Of a DNA stretch of 64,000 nucleotides, positions 19,210 to 27,175 are shown one piece after another. The translations under genes were made by a program, and so were the position numbers. Under the pieces are notes generated by a model. That model saw only the letters and a list, made by a program, of their open reading frames with translations. It did no database searches and had not been told where the DNA came from. The stretch is from Erythrobacter sp. (GTDB lineage Bacteria; Pseudomonadota; Alphaproteobacteria; Sphingomonadales; Sphingomonadaceae): assembly GCA_023653115.1 (NCBI GenBank), contig JAMNXO010000001.1:248001-312000 (forward strand). Reading direction: 5' to 3'. Each line of letters opens with the position of its first letter. The stretch's first letter is position 1.

Positions 19210-19847
19210 TCGGTATCGCCGGGTCTGTAGCTCGGCAGGCCCCAATCCCACCGGATCGCTGCCGTGCGCAGGGCAAAGCCGCAGGCGAACCCTGCGGCCC
19301 ATGCCCATGCATCGGGCCAGCCGGTGAGGGGGCCAAGGCTCATCCCCGCCACTGTCAAGGCGGCGGTGAGCGCGGCGGGGGTGACGTAAAGCTCCGGGCT
19401 CATGATGATCGAGGGGCGACCGGCGACCACATCGCGGATGATCCCGCCCACGCAGCCGGTGATCACCCCCATCAGCGCGGCCGGAACGGGCGGGACGCCG
19501 TAAGCCAGCGCCTTGGCACTGCCGAGCACCGCATAGGCGGCGAGCCCTGCGCCATCGGCATAGGCAAAGCCCTTGCCCTCCCACAGCCGCACAGGCGTGA
19601 ACCACGCGATCAGCGCGGTGGCGAGGCACACGGCGGCGACCCACGCGTCGGTGATCCAGAACACCGGCGCGCCGATCAGGAGATCGCGCACCGTGCCGCC
19701 GCCAACCCCTGTCACGAGTGCAAAGAAGCCCATCGTGACGAAGGTCTGCCGCAGGCGCGCGGCCAACACCGCGCCCGACAGCGCGAACAGCGCGATCCCG
19801 GCAATGTCGAGCCAGTCGAGGATCGGGGTGAGGACTGTGGGGGTCAT
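19206..19847 (-). CDS. UPF0126/TRIC-type membrane protein
   Basis: The protein has two Gly-rich repeats of three transmembrane segments each (IALFALSGAVLAARLRQTF... and GVITGCVGGIIRDVV), including the family motif GVGGGTVRDLLIG. Family members (YadS/YicG-like, UPF0126) are related to trimeric intracellular cation channels; a glycine-transport role has been discussed for some. The start is placed at MTPTVLTPILDW because its ATG overlaps the upstream stop (ATGA). 213 aa. Confidence 0.88.
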   Translation of the reverse strand: MTPTVLTPILDWLDIAGIALFALSGAVLAARLRQTFVTMGFFALVTGVGGGTVRDLLIGAPVFWITDAWVAAVCLATALIAWFTPVRLWEGKGFAYADGAGLAAYAVLGSAKALAYGVPPVPAALMGVITGCVGGIIRDVVAGRPSIIMSPELYVTPAALTAALTVAGMSLGPLTGWPDAWAWAAGFACGFALRTAAIRWDWGLPSYRPGDTD

Positions 19848-20539
19848 GGGGCCGGGACGACAACCCGGGCCTTGCGGCGGCGGAACATCAGCACGCAGCC
19901 GATCAGCGCGCCCACCAGCGATAGCGCCGCAAACAGGATCAGCAGCGGGTGGCTGGTGTCCTCGCGTGCGGAGAGGTCCATGATGTGCAGGCCCCAGGCA
20001 AAATCGAAGGCGCGCCACCAGCGGGTGCGCACCGCCTCGATCGCGCCGGTATCGCGCCCGACATAGACATTGGTGCCGTCTTCCAGTTGCAGTTGCCATG
20101 CGGTGAGCGGGCGGCGGAAATCGAACGGGGTGTTTTCTGCGCTGAACAGCGTCACCTTGCGAACCTTGTCACCGCCCACGATCAGTTCTGCCACCAGCGC
20201 GCGGGCGGCTGCGGCATCGAGTGGGGGAATGGGCTTGCCGCTGGCGAAATCGACCCGCCGCGTGGCGCCGTCGAGCCCGGTGAGGATCGCCACCGCACGG
20301 CCTTGCTGCATCACCACCCGCATCTCGGCCAGATTGGTGTCTTCTGCTGCGAGCGTGCTGCCGGGGATCACGAGCGCCTCGGCAGCGACTTCGCGCTTGA
20401 TGTGATCGCCGCGTACCGCCTCGATCGGGCGCGCAACCATGAACAGGCCAGTCGCCAGCCACATGGCGATCGGCACGCCGACCAGCCATCCGAGCCAGAT
20501 GTGCCATTTGGCAAGTGTGCGCATCGTCACCTTCATCAT
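19844..20539 (-). CDS. PepSY-domain membrane protein
   Basis: An N-terminal membrane helix (WHIWLGWLVGVPIAMWLATG), a periplasmic region with PepSY-like repeats (VRKVTLFSAENTPFDFRRP, DGTNVYVGRDTGAIEAVR) and a C-terminal helix (LLILFAALSLVGALIGCVLM). PepSY proteins are often linked to iron uptake reductases or peptidase inhibition. The exact role here is unknown. It is translationally coupled to the downstream UPF0126 gene. 231 aa. Confidence 0.82.
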   Translation of the reverse strand: MMKVTMRTLAKWHIWLGWLVGVPIAMWLATGLFMVARPIEAVRGDHIKREVAAEALVIPGSTLAAEDTNLAEMRVVMQQGRAVAILTGLDGATRRVDFASGKPIPPLDAAAARALVAELIVGGDKVRKVTLFSAENTPFDFRRPLTAWQLQLEDGTNVYVGRDTGAIEAVRTRWWRAFDFAWGLHIMDLSAREDTSHPLLILFAALSLVGALIGCVLMFRRRKARVVVPAP

Positions 20540-20562
20540 CGCGCGGCCATGGCGAAGCGCGC

Positions 20563-21921
20563 TCAGCGGTGCAAGATGTTCGCGATGGCGTCAGCCGCGG
20601 CGATGCAATCGAGATCAGCCCAGCGCGGACCGATGACCTGCATCCCGCACGGCAAGGCGCTGCCGAGATAGGTGCCGGCACCGATCGGGAGCACCGTTGC
20701 AGGCAGGTTCGGGAAGGTCGCGATCCCGGCATAAACCAGCGCCTTGCCACCCGGCTCCTCCGCGCCGTTGATGCTCAGTGTGCCGCGGAACACCGCCTGG
20801 TCGGAATGCGGCACGGCGAGCACCGGCGCGGGTGGCACCAGCACAAAATCATAGGTGGCAAACAGCGTCTCCCACTGCGCCATGCAGACGGCCTGCGCGT
20901 TGAGCAGCGCGAACCAGTCGGTTGCGGTCGCGCGCTGGCCGTCGGGCGCGGGGGCTCCGTTCGACATGACGATGTTCATCATCTTGAGATAGCTGCGATA
21001 GTGCTGCGCCTGATCGGGCAGCAGGTCGCTCGCGCGGTCGATCGTGATCCCGGCGCGGGCGAGCGTATCATAGGCCGCCTCGGTGGGGGTGCGCACGCTG
21101 TCGTCGAGCGGTGATCCCGGCAGATCGGTGAGCGCCAACAAGCGGCATTCGGCGAGCGGCTTGGCCTTGCGGCGGAGCGGCATTTCGCCGCCGATTTCGG
21201 TGAGGATGGCAAGGTCTGCGGCGTTTCTGGCCAGCGGCCCGGCGACGCTAAGCGCACTGTCATGCGCGGCAAGGAAGCCTTCGCGCCGCGCATAGGCCGG
21301 AGAATCATGCCCGCGCTTCGAGACGAGGCCCCATGTGGCCTTGTGCCCCCACACCCCGCAGAAATGCGCCGGCACGCGCACGGATCCGCCGATGTCGGTG
21401 CCATAGTCGCACGCCGACATCCCGCTCGCCACAGCGGCCGCGCTGCCGCCGGAGGAGCCGCCAGGCGAGCGCGCGGGATCATGCGGATTGCAGGTACGGC
21501 CATAGACCGGGTTGAAACTCTGCCAGTCGGTGAGATCGGTGGGCACATTGGTCTTGCCGACGATCACCGCGCCTGCTGCCTTCAGACGCCGCACCAGTTC
21601 GGCATCCTTCGCGGCGATATGATCGCGATATTCGGCATGGCCGAAGGTGGTGGGCAGGCCGGCGACATCGAAGCTTTCCTTGATCGTCATCGGCACGCCG
21701 AACAGGGGCTGATCGGGCTGCGGGCCAGCAGCATCGAGCGCGCGGGCGGCAGCATAGGCCGCTTCGAAATTGGGCACAGCCAACGCGTCAATGCTGCCAT
21801 CAAGGTGCTCAAGCCGTACAATCGCGGCATCAACCGCCTCGGCGACGCTCAGCCTTCCTTCGCGGATCGCCGTCGCTGTGGCGAGCGCGCCGGGTTCCTC
21901 GGTCAATTGCGGATAAGCCAT
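20563..21921 (-). CDS. Amidase, amidase-signature family
   Basis: Hydrolyses an amide bond; the substrate is not evident. The Ser-cisSer-Lys triad can be placed at K81 (MTIKESFDVAG), S157 in the Gly/Ser signature SPGGSSGGSAAA, and S180 (DIGGSVRVPA). At 452 aa it is the usual size. It is unlikely to be GatA because no gatB or gatC is nearby. Annotated homologues often carry names such as indoleacetamide or 6-aminohexanoate amidase, which sequence alone cannot support. Confidence 0.9.
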   Translation of the reverse strand: MAYPQLTEEPGALATATAIREGRLSVAEAVDAAIVRLEHLDGSIDALAVPNFEAAYAAARALDAAGPQPDQPLFGVPMTIKESFDVAGLPTTFGHAEYRDHIAAKDAELVRRLKAAGAVIVGKTNVPTDLTDWQSFNPVYGRTCNPHDPARSPGGSSGGSAAAVASGMSACDYGTDIGGSVRVPAHFCGVWGHKATWGLVSKRGHDSPAYARREGFLAAHDSALSVAGPLARNAADLAILTEIGGEMPLRRKAKPLAECRLLALTDLPGSPLDDSVRTPTEAAYDTLARAGITIDRASDLLPDQAQHYRSYLKMMNIVMSNGAPAPDGQRATATDWFALLNAQAVCMAQWETLFATYDFVLVPPAPVLAVPHSDQAVFRGTLSINGAEEPGGKALVYAGIATFPNLPATVLPIGAGTYLGSALPCGMQVIGPRWADLDCIAAADAIANILHR

Positions 21922-21995
21922 GCGATGCCCCTCTCTTTTGCATCATGCTATCGGGCCGTGCGACTGGCCGAAAGCCCGCTGGCAACAATTGCTGT

Positions 21996-23486
21996 TCAAT
22001 TCAGCGAGCGAAGCTTGGCGGTGATACGCGCGCGCATATCAACCGGCATATAGAGCCCTTCGCCATGCGCGGCGATCACCCCGGTGTCGATCGTTTCGAT
22101 GGTGATGCTGTAGTCCGTCAGCCGGCCCGTGCGCTTGGCAAGTGCGCGGTCGATTTTGGCGCGTAGCTTGGCAAAATCGTTCTCGAAATTCTGTGCCAGT
22201 GCCTGAGTGATCGCGGTCTGGAACTCGGGTGAATTGGCCAGCGCGAAGAGAAACTCCCCGCCGATCACGTCGGTCTCTCCCGTTACGCGGATGTCGCGGA
22301 AACTCACGGCGCGTGAGCCGGGCGCGTTCTCGGGCCGGGCAGTCAGCCAGATCGTCCCGCTTGCACGCTTGATCAGCGGCAGATCGGAATTGGCGGTGAA
22401 CTTCCCGCCGACCGCGATGCGGCCCTGTCCCGTGCCGTAGACGCTGATGTCATCGAAGGTCGCGATAACGCTGCCATAGTTCTTGATGACGAAGGGGCGT
22501 GCGGCGCGCTTGGTCAGGGCTTTGGCGATCACCGGTTCGAGCACCGCGTAATCGGCGATCACCGGCACGTGCAGGATCGACTGCGGCGCCTCCTTCGCCC
22601 GCCGTGCGAGCGGGGGCAGCGCGGCGGGAGAGACCGCTGCGGGCTTCTTGCCCACGAAGGTCTCAAGCTGCGCATCAAGCCCGAGCCGCAGGGTCAGCGC
22701 GCGGCCCTTCACGTCATAGCCGCCGAAGCGGAACTGCTGCGGAGTCAGCCGGCCCCAGACAGCGGGGTTCACGCGATTGAGCTCGAACACCTGATGCGCC
22801 GTGCGCCAGCCCTTCTCGGCCGTGGGCCTGACCGCAAGCCGCGCCAGTTCGCGCGCGATGATCCGTTCGATATCGCGCCGCAGCGGGCGCAATTCGCGGT
22901 CGGCCTCGCTGGTGAAGGTGATCCGCCGTCCGAGGAAATCGATCCCCGGCGCGCGGGTCCAGCGATAATCGAGCCGGGTGGTGCCGGTGAGCTTCCACTC
23001 GGGCGTCAGATCAAGCTTCAGCGAGAGCGCTGCCTCTGCCGCGCCGGTCCCGGTTTCGCCCTTCAGAATGCCCGCAACATCGCGCGCTGCCAGTGTGCCG
23101 GTGACGGGCAGGGTGACAATCAAGGCCTCTCCGCGCCCCGACAAGCGCAATCGGCCGCGCGTGACCTTGCCGACGATCCGGCATTCGATCTTGGGCGATT
23201 TGACCTTGAACAGTGCAAGATCGACCTTCTTCGAGGCCACGCATTCACTGCCTGGACGATCAATCTGCCACAAGGTGCGCGGCAATTCGCGTTCCAGTGC
23301 ACGTTCCAGATCGCCCAGATCGACGGCGAGATCGACTGCGATGTTCGATGGTGTTTGTGGAAAGACAATCCGGTCGGTGGCGCGCGGCGGGGTGTCCGAA
23401 GCGTCGTCGGCGGCCTTGCTACAGGCGGAAAGCAGCGTGAGCGCCGCCGCCGCCCCGGCTATCATCAACTTGCGCAGCGCTCCCAC
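21996..23486 (-). CDS. DUF4403 family lipoprotein
   Basis: An N-terminal signal with lipobox LLSAC predicts lipid attachment at the cysteine near residue 22. The 496-aa product is built of repeated beta-rich modules (for example ALTLRLGLDAQLETFVGKKP), as in DUF4403 proteins, which are thought to have a tubular lipid-binding-like fold. Function unknown. It lies in a same-strand run with the amidase. Confidence 0.8.
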   Translation of the reverse strand: MGALRKLMIAGAAAALTLLSACSKAADDASDTPPRATDRIVFPQTPSNIAVDLAVDLGDLERALERELPRTLWQIDRPGSECVASKKVDLALFKVKSPKIECRIVGKVTRGRLRLSGRGEALIVTLPVTGTLAARDVAGILKGETGTGAAEAALSLKLDLTPEWKLTGTTRLDYRWTRAPGIDFLGRRITFTSEADRELRPLRRDIERIIARELARLAVRPTAEKGWRTAHQVFELNRVNPAVWGRLTPQQFRFGGYDVKGRALTLRLGLDAQLETFVGKKPAAVSPAALPPLARRAKEAPQSILHVPVIADYAVLEPVIAKALTKRAARPFVIKNYGSVIATFDDISVYGTGQGRIAVGGKFTANSDLPLIKRASGTIWLTARPENAPGSRAVSFRDIRVTGETDVIGGEFLFALANSPEFQTAITQALAQNFENDFAKLRAKIDRALAKRTGRLTDYSITIETIDTGVIAAHGEGLYMPVDMRARITAKLRSLN

Positions 23487-23528
23487 CTGCGTCTCCTGTG
23501 CCCGGTGTCCCCCGGACCCTCTAGCGGA

Positions 23529-24368
23529 TCAGGAGGTTGCAAGAAAGCGCCCGTCGCGCCCCGGCTTTCGCATCGTCATGCCGAGCGCTAGTCCGAAGCC
23601 GAGAATGGGTGAGGCGCCATAGCCGATCAGCGGGTAGGGGAAGGGCGCTATCACCGCCATTGCGCCGAGGGCGAGCAGCAGTGCGGCAAGAGCGCAGCGC
23701 TCTGCCCGCTCGGTCTGCGGGTCGAAAATTAGGTGCCAGAGCGGAAGAACGAACAGCATCAACGCCAAGGCTGCTGCCCCCAGCGCCGATCGTTCGGCCA
23801 CATGGGGCAGTACGCTTTCGGTAAACACCTGCGGCTCCAGTGTGCCCGCGCCGAACGTGATCGCCGCCAGTGAAAAGCCTGCGGCGGCGACAAGTGCGAA
23901 GGCCATTTTGCGATGGAGCCAGGCCAACGCCGCGCTCGCCGCCGCCAGTGCCGCCAGCGCCGCCGCGTCGGGTTGCAGCGCGAGCGCCGCTCCTGCCAGC
24001 GCGAGGAGCGCGGGGCCGTAGCGGGTCTCGCGCGCGGCGATCACGGTGATCAGCGGCAATAGCAGCGCGCCCGAATGTAAGGCCACCGGCCCGGCGGGCA
24101 GCCAGCGCGCTACGCCGCCTACCTCGGGGCCGAGCAGCAGTGGAAGGAACAGCCCCAGCGCCGCCGCCGATGCCAATGTCAGGCAAAGGCTCCGGCTAGC
24201 AGGCGCGCGCCCCAGCATGATCCACGCCAGCGCCAATGCGAGCGCGCCCGCGTTGACTGCAAGCAGCCGCGCGGGCGCGTCAAAGGCGTAGAGATAGCAG
24301 AGCCCGCCCGCAGACGGGATCAGCAGTGGCAGGGCGAGGCGCAGCCGGTCTGGAAACTGTGCCCCCAT
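23529..24368 (-). CDS. Polytopic membrane protein with SEDS-like C-terminal motif
   Basis: About eight to ten hydrophobic helices in 279 aa. Placed at the ATG 11 bases after lpdA; a longer reading frame would run back into lpdA. The C-terminal stretch PFPYPLIGYGASPILGFG recalls the PfvSYGGSsll motif of FtsW/RodA polymerases, but the protein lacks the length and other motifs of that family. I do not recognise it. It may be cotranscribed with lpdA. Confidence 0.75.
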   Translation of the reverse strand: MGAQFPDRLRLALPLLIPSAGGLCYLYAFDAPARLLAVNAGALALALAWIMLGRAPASRSLCLTLASAAALGLFLPLLLGPEVGGVARWLPAGPVALHSGALLLPLITVIAARETRYGPALLALAGAALALQPDAAALAALAAASAALAWLHRKMAFALVAAAGFSLAAITFGAGTLEPQVFTESVLPHVAERSALGAAALALMLFVLPLWHLIFDPQTERAERCALAALLLALGAMAVIAPFPYPLIGYGASPILGFGLALGMTMRKPGRDGRFLATS

Positions 24369-24379
24369 CGCCTGCCGGC

Positions 24380-25786
24380 TTACATATGGATCGGCTTGCC
24401 CGTCACCGCCATCGCCGCTTCCTTGAGAGCTTCGGCGTGGGTGGGGTGAGCGTGGCAGGTGTAAGCGATATCCTCGCTGGTCGCACCGAATTCCATCGCC
24501 ACACAGGCCTCGGCGATCATCGAGCCGGCAAGGCTGGCGATGATCCACACGCCGAGCACCCTGTCGGTCTCGGCATCGGCGATCACCTTGACGAAGCCGT
24601 CGGTGTCGCGGTTGGCCTTGGCGCGGCTGTTGGCCATCATCGGGAACTTGCCGACCTTGACGTTGAGCCTGCGCTCCTTGGCCTGTTCCTCGGAGATGCC
24701 CACGCCCGCAATTTCAGGCGCGGTGTAGACGACGCTGGGGATCACATCGTGGTTCACGATGCCGGTGAGGCCGGCGATGTTCTCGGCCACCGCGATGCCC
24801 TCATCCTCGGCCTTGTGGGCGAGCATCGGGCCGGGGACGACATCGCCGATGCCCCAGATGTTCGGCACAGAGGTGCGGAAATCGTGGTCGATTTCGATCT
24901 GCCCGCGCGCGTTGACGGTGAGCCCCGCCTTGTCCAGCGCCAAGCCATCGGTGTTCGGGCGGCGCCCGATCGCGACCAGCACGTGGCTGGCGGTGAGTGT
25001 CTGTGCATCGCCGCCCGCGGCCTTTTCAATCGTGAGGGTGACGGTCTTGCCGTCCACGCTCGCGCCAGTGACCTTGTGGCCGAGCATCATATCCATGCCC
25101 TGCTTCTTGAAGATCTTCTGCGCTTCCTTGCGCACGTCGCCGTCCATCCCGGGGAGCACCTGATCGAGGAATTCGACCACGGTGACCTTCGCACCCAGAC
25201 GCCGCCACACCGAGCCCAATTCGAGGCCGATGACGCCGCCGCCGATCACCACGAGGTGTTCGGGCACTTCATCAAGTTCCAGAGCGCCGGTGCTGTCGAC
25301 GATGCGCTTGCCCGCGTTGTCGACGGTGACGCCGGGGAGCGGGGTGACGCTGGAGCCGGTGGCAATCACGATGTCCTTGGCGGTGATCTTCTCGCCGCCG
25401 ACATTGACTGTGTGCGCGTCTTCAAACGCGGCATGGCCCTTGAGCCAGGTGACCTTGTTCTTCTTGAACAGGAATTCGATCCCGCCGGTGAGCTCGCCCA
25501 CGGCCTTGGTCTTTTCGGCCATCATCTTGCCGAGATCGAGTGTCGGGGTGGCGGTGATGCCCCAGGTGGCGAAATGGCCGTTCGCGGCCTCGTCGAACAG
25601 CTCCGAGCCATGCAGCAGCGCCTTCGACGGAATGCACCCGACATTGAGGCAGGTGCCGCCGAGCGTGGCGCGGCTCTCGACGCAGGCGGTTTTCAGCCCC
25701 AGCTGCGCCGCGCGGATCGCCGCGACATAGCCGCCGGGGCCGGCACCGATGATGAGGACGTCGTAATCGTAGGAATGGTCGGCCAT
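24380..25786 (-). CDS. lpdA: Dihydrolipoyl dehydrogenase (E3)
   Basis: Reoxidises dihydrolipoamide of the 2-oxoglutarate dehydrogenase complex, passing electrons via FAD to NAD+. Visible are the FAD-binding GAGPGG at residues 14-19, the redox-active C46-x4-C51 (GGTCLNVGCIPSK), the NAD fold GGGVIGLELGSVW, and the C-terminal catalytic CHAHPTHAEA. The start is at MADHSYDYDV; the longer frame reads through the upstream repeat. 468 aa. Confidence 0.97.
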   Translation of the reverse strand: MADHSYDYDVLIIGAGPGGYVAAIRAAQLGLKTACVESRATLGGTCLNVGCIPSKALLHGSELFDEAANGHFATWGITATPTLDLGKMMAEKTKAVGELTGGIEFLFKKNKVTWLKGHAAFEDAHTVNVGGEKITAKDIVIATGSSVTPLPGVTVDNAGKRIVDSTGALELDEVPEHLVVIGGGVIGLELGSVWRRLGAKVTVVEFLDQVLPGMDGDVRKEAQKIFKKQGMDMMLGHKVTGASVDGKTVTLTIEKAAGGDAQTLTASHVLVAIGRRPNTDGLALDKAGLTVNARGQIEIDHDFRTSVPNIWGIGDVVPGPMLAHKAEDEGIAVAENIAGLTGIVNHDVIPSVVYTAPEIAGVGISEEQAKERRLNVKVGKFPMMANSRAKANRDTDGFVKVIADAETDRVLGVWIIASLAGSMIAEACVAMEFGATSEDIAYTCHAHPTHAEALKEAAMAVTGKPIHM

Positions 25787-25797
25787 TTCCAAAAACT

Positions 25798-25891
25798 CCG
25801 TTCGCCCTGAGCTTGTCGAAGGGCTGCACTTCACTTGGGGTCCGTCGCTCCGAAAGGAAGAGCAGGGCTTTGACAAGCTCGGCCCGAACGG
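25798..25891. repeat. Structured inverted repeat between odhB and lpdA
   Basis: Two 29-nt arms, 25798-25826 and 25863-25891, are inverted copies with about six differences. Each arm also folds on itself: GCCCT/AGGGC flanks GAGCTTGTC in the left arm, while the right arm (read as reverse complement) has GGGC/GCCC at the same place. The differences therefore preserve pairing. The CCGTTCG and GAGCTTGTC parts are identical. This resembles dispersed intergenic repeats I know from other proteobacterial genomes; only this copy pair is seen here. Confidence 0.7.
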
Positions 25892-25899
25892 AAAAAACG

Positions 25900-27123
25900 T
25901 TACAGATCAATCAGCATCCGGGTGGGATCTTCGATTGCTTCCTTGATGATCTTGAGCGCCGTCACCGCCTCGCGCCCGTCAATCAGGCGGTGGTCGTAGC
26001 TCAGCGCGAGATACATCATCGGGCGGATCACGATCTGGCCGTTACGGACCACCGGACGATCCTCGATGCGGTGGAGGCCCAGCACTGCCGACTGCGGCGG
26101 GTTGATGATCGGGGTGCTCATGAGCGAGCCGAACACGCCGCCGTTCGAGATCGTGAATGTGCCGCCGGTCATGTCTTCCATGGTCAGCGTGCCGGCCTTG
26201 GCGCGCGCGCCGAAATCGGCGATGTCCTGCTCGATCCGGGCAAAGCCCTTCTTGTCGGCATCGCGGATCACGGGGACGACAAGGCCGTTGGGCGCCGAGA
26301 CTGCGACCGAGATATCGACATAGTCGTGATAGATGATCTCGTCGCCATCGATATAGGCGTTGACCGCGGGGACGTCTTTCAGCGCAAGGCAGGCGGCCTT
26401 GGCGAAGAAGCCCATGAAGCCCAAGCGAATGTCGTGCTTCTTGGCGAACAGGTCCTTGTACTTGTCGCGCGCTTCCATGACCGCGCTCATGTCGACATCG
26501 TTGAAGGTGGTGAGCAGCGCGGCATTGTCCTGCGCGCTCTTGAGCCGCTTGGCGATGGTCTGGCGCATGCGGGTCATCTTGACCCGTTCCTCGCCGCGCG
26601 CGCCGCCGGTGGTGACGGGGGCAGCAGCCGGTGCCGAAGGAGCCGGAGCGGGGGCGGGGGCCGTGCCGCCCGACTTCTTCGCTTCGGCGGCAGCCAGCAC
26701 GTCTTCCTTGGTCAGGCGGCCATCCTTGCCGGTGCCCTTGATGGTCGAGGGATCGACGCCATGTTCCAGCACCGCGCGGCGCACCGCGGGCGACATGGTC
26801 TGCGCAGCGCCCGGAACCTCCTCGGTTGCAGCCGGGGCCGGGGTCTCCGCCTTGGCGGCAGCCGGAGCAGGAGCGGCCGCCGTAGCGCCCGCTTCGATCA
26901 CTGCGATCACCGCGCCGACTTCCACCGTGTCGCCCACCGCCACGCGGTGCTCGGACATGATGCCTGCGACGGGCGAGGGCACGTCAACCGCGACCTTGTC
27001 GGTTTCGAGGCTGCAAATCGGCTCGTCCACCGCGACCGCTTCGCCCGGCTGCTTGAGCCATTCGGCGATGGTGCCTTCGGTAACGGATTCGCCCAGAGCG
27101 GGGACTTTGATTTCGGTGGCCAT
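25900..27123 (-). CDS. odhB: 2-oxoglutarate dehydrogenase E2, dihydrolipoyl succinyltransferase
   Basis: The core of the 2-oxoglutarate dehydrogenase complex. It has one lipoyl domain with the lipoylated lysine K43 ([12 protein letters not shown]), an Ala/Pro linker, a peripheral-subunit-binding domain ([20 protein letters not shown]), a second linker, and the catalytic domain ending with [10 protein letters not shown]. The start at [13 protein letters not shown] is the family N-terminus. 407 aa. Lies between sucA and lpdA, in pathway order. Confidence 0.97.
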   Translation of the reverse strand: MATEIKVPALGESVTEGTIAEWLKQPGEAVAVDEPICSLETDKVAVDVPSPVAGIMSEHRVAVGDTVEVGAVIAVIEAGATAAAPAPAAAKAETPAPAATEEVPGAAQTMSPAVRRAVLEHGVDPSTIKGTGKDGRLTKEDVLAAAEAKKSGGTAPAPAPAPSAPAAAPVTTGGARGEERVKMTRMRQTIAKRLKSAQDNAALLTTFNDVDMSAVMEARDKYKDLFAKKHDIRLGFMGFFAKAACLALKDVPAVNAYIDGDEIIYHDYVDISVAVSAPNGLVVPVIRDADKKGFARIEQDIADFGARAKAGTLTMEDMTGGTFTISNGGVFGSLMSTPIINPPQSAVLGLHRIEDRPVVRNGQIVIRPMMYLALSYDHRLIDGREAVTALKIIKEAIEDPTRMLIDL

Positions 27124-27175
27124 TTTAGCGGGTTCCTGAAACTTGACTTTATCTTGTGTGAAGTATGGCGGGCGC

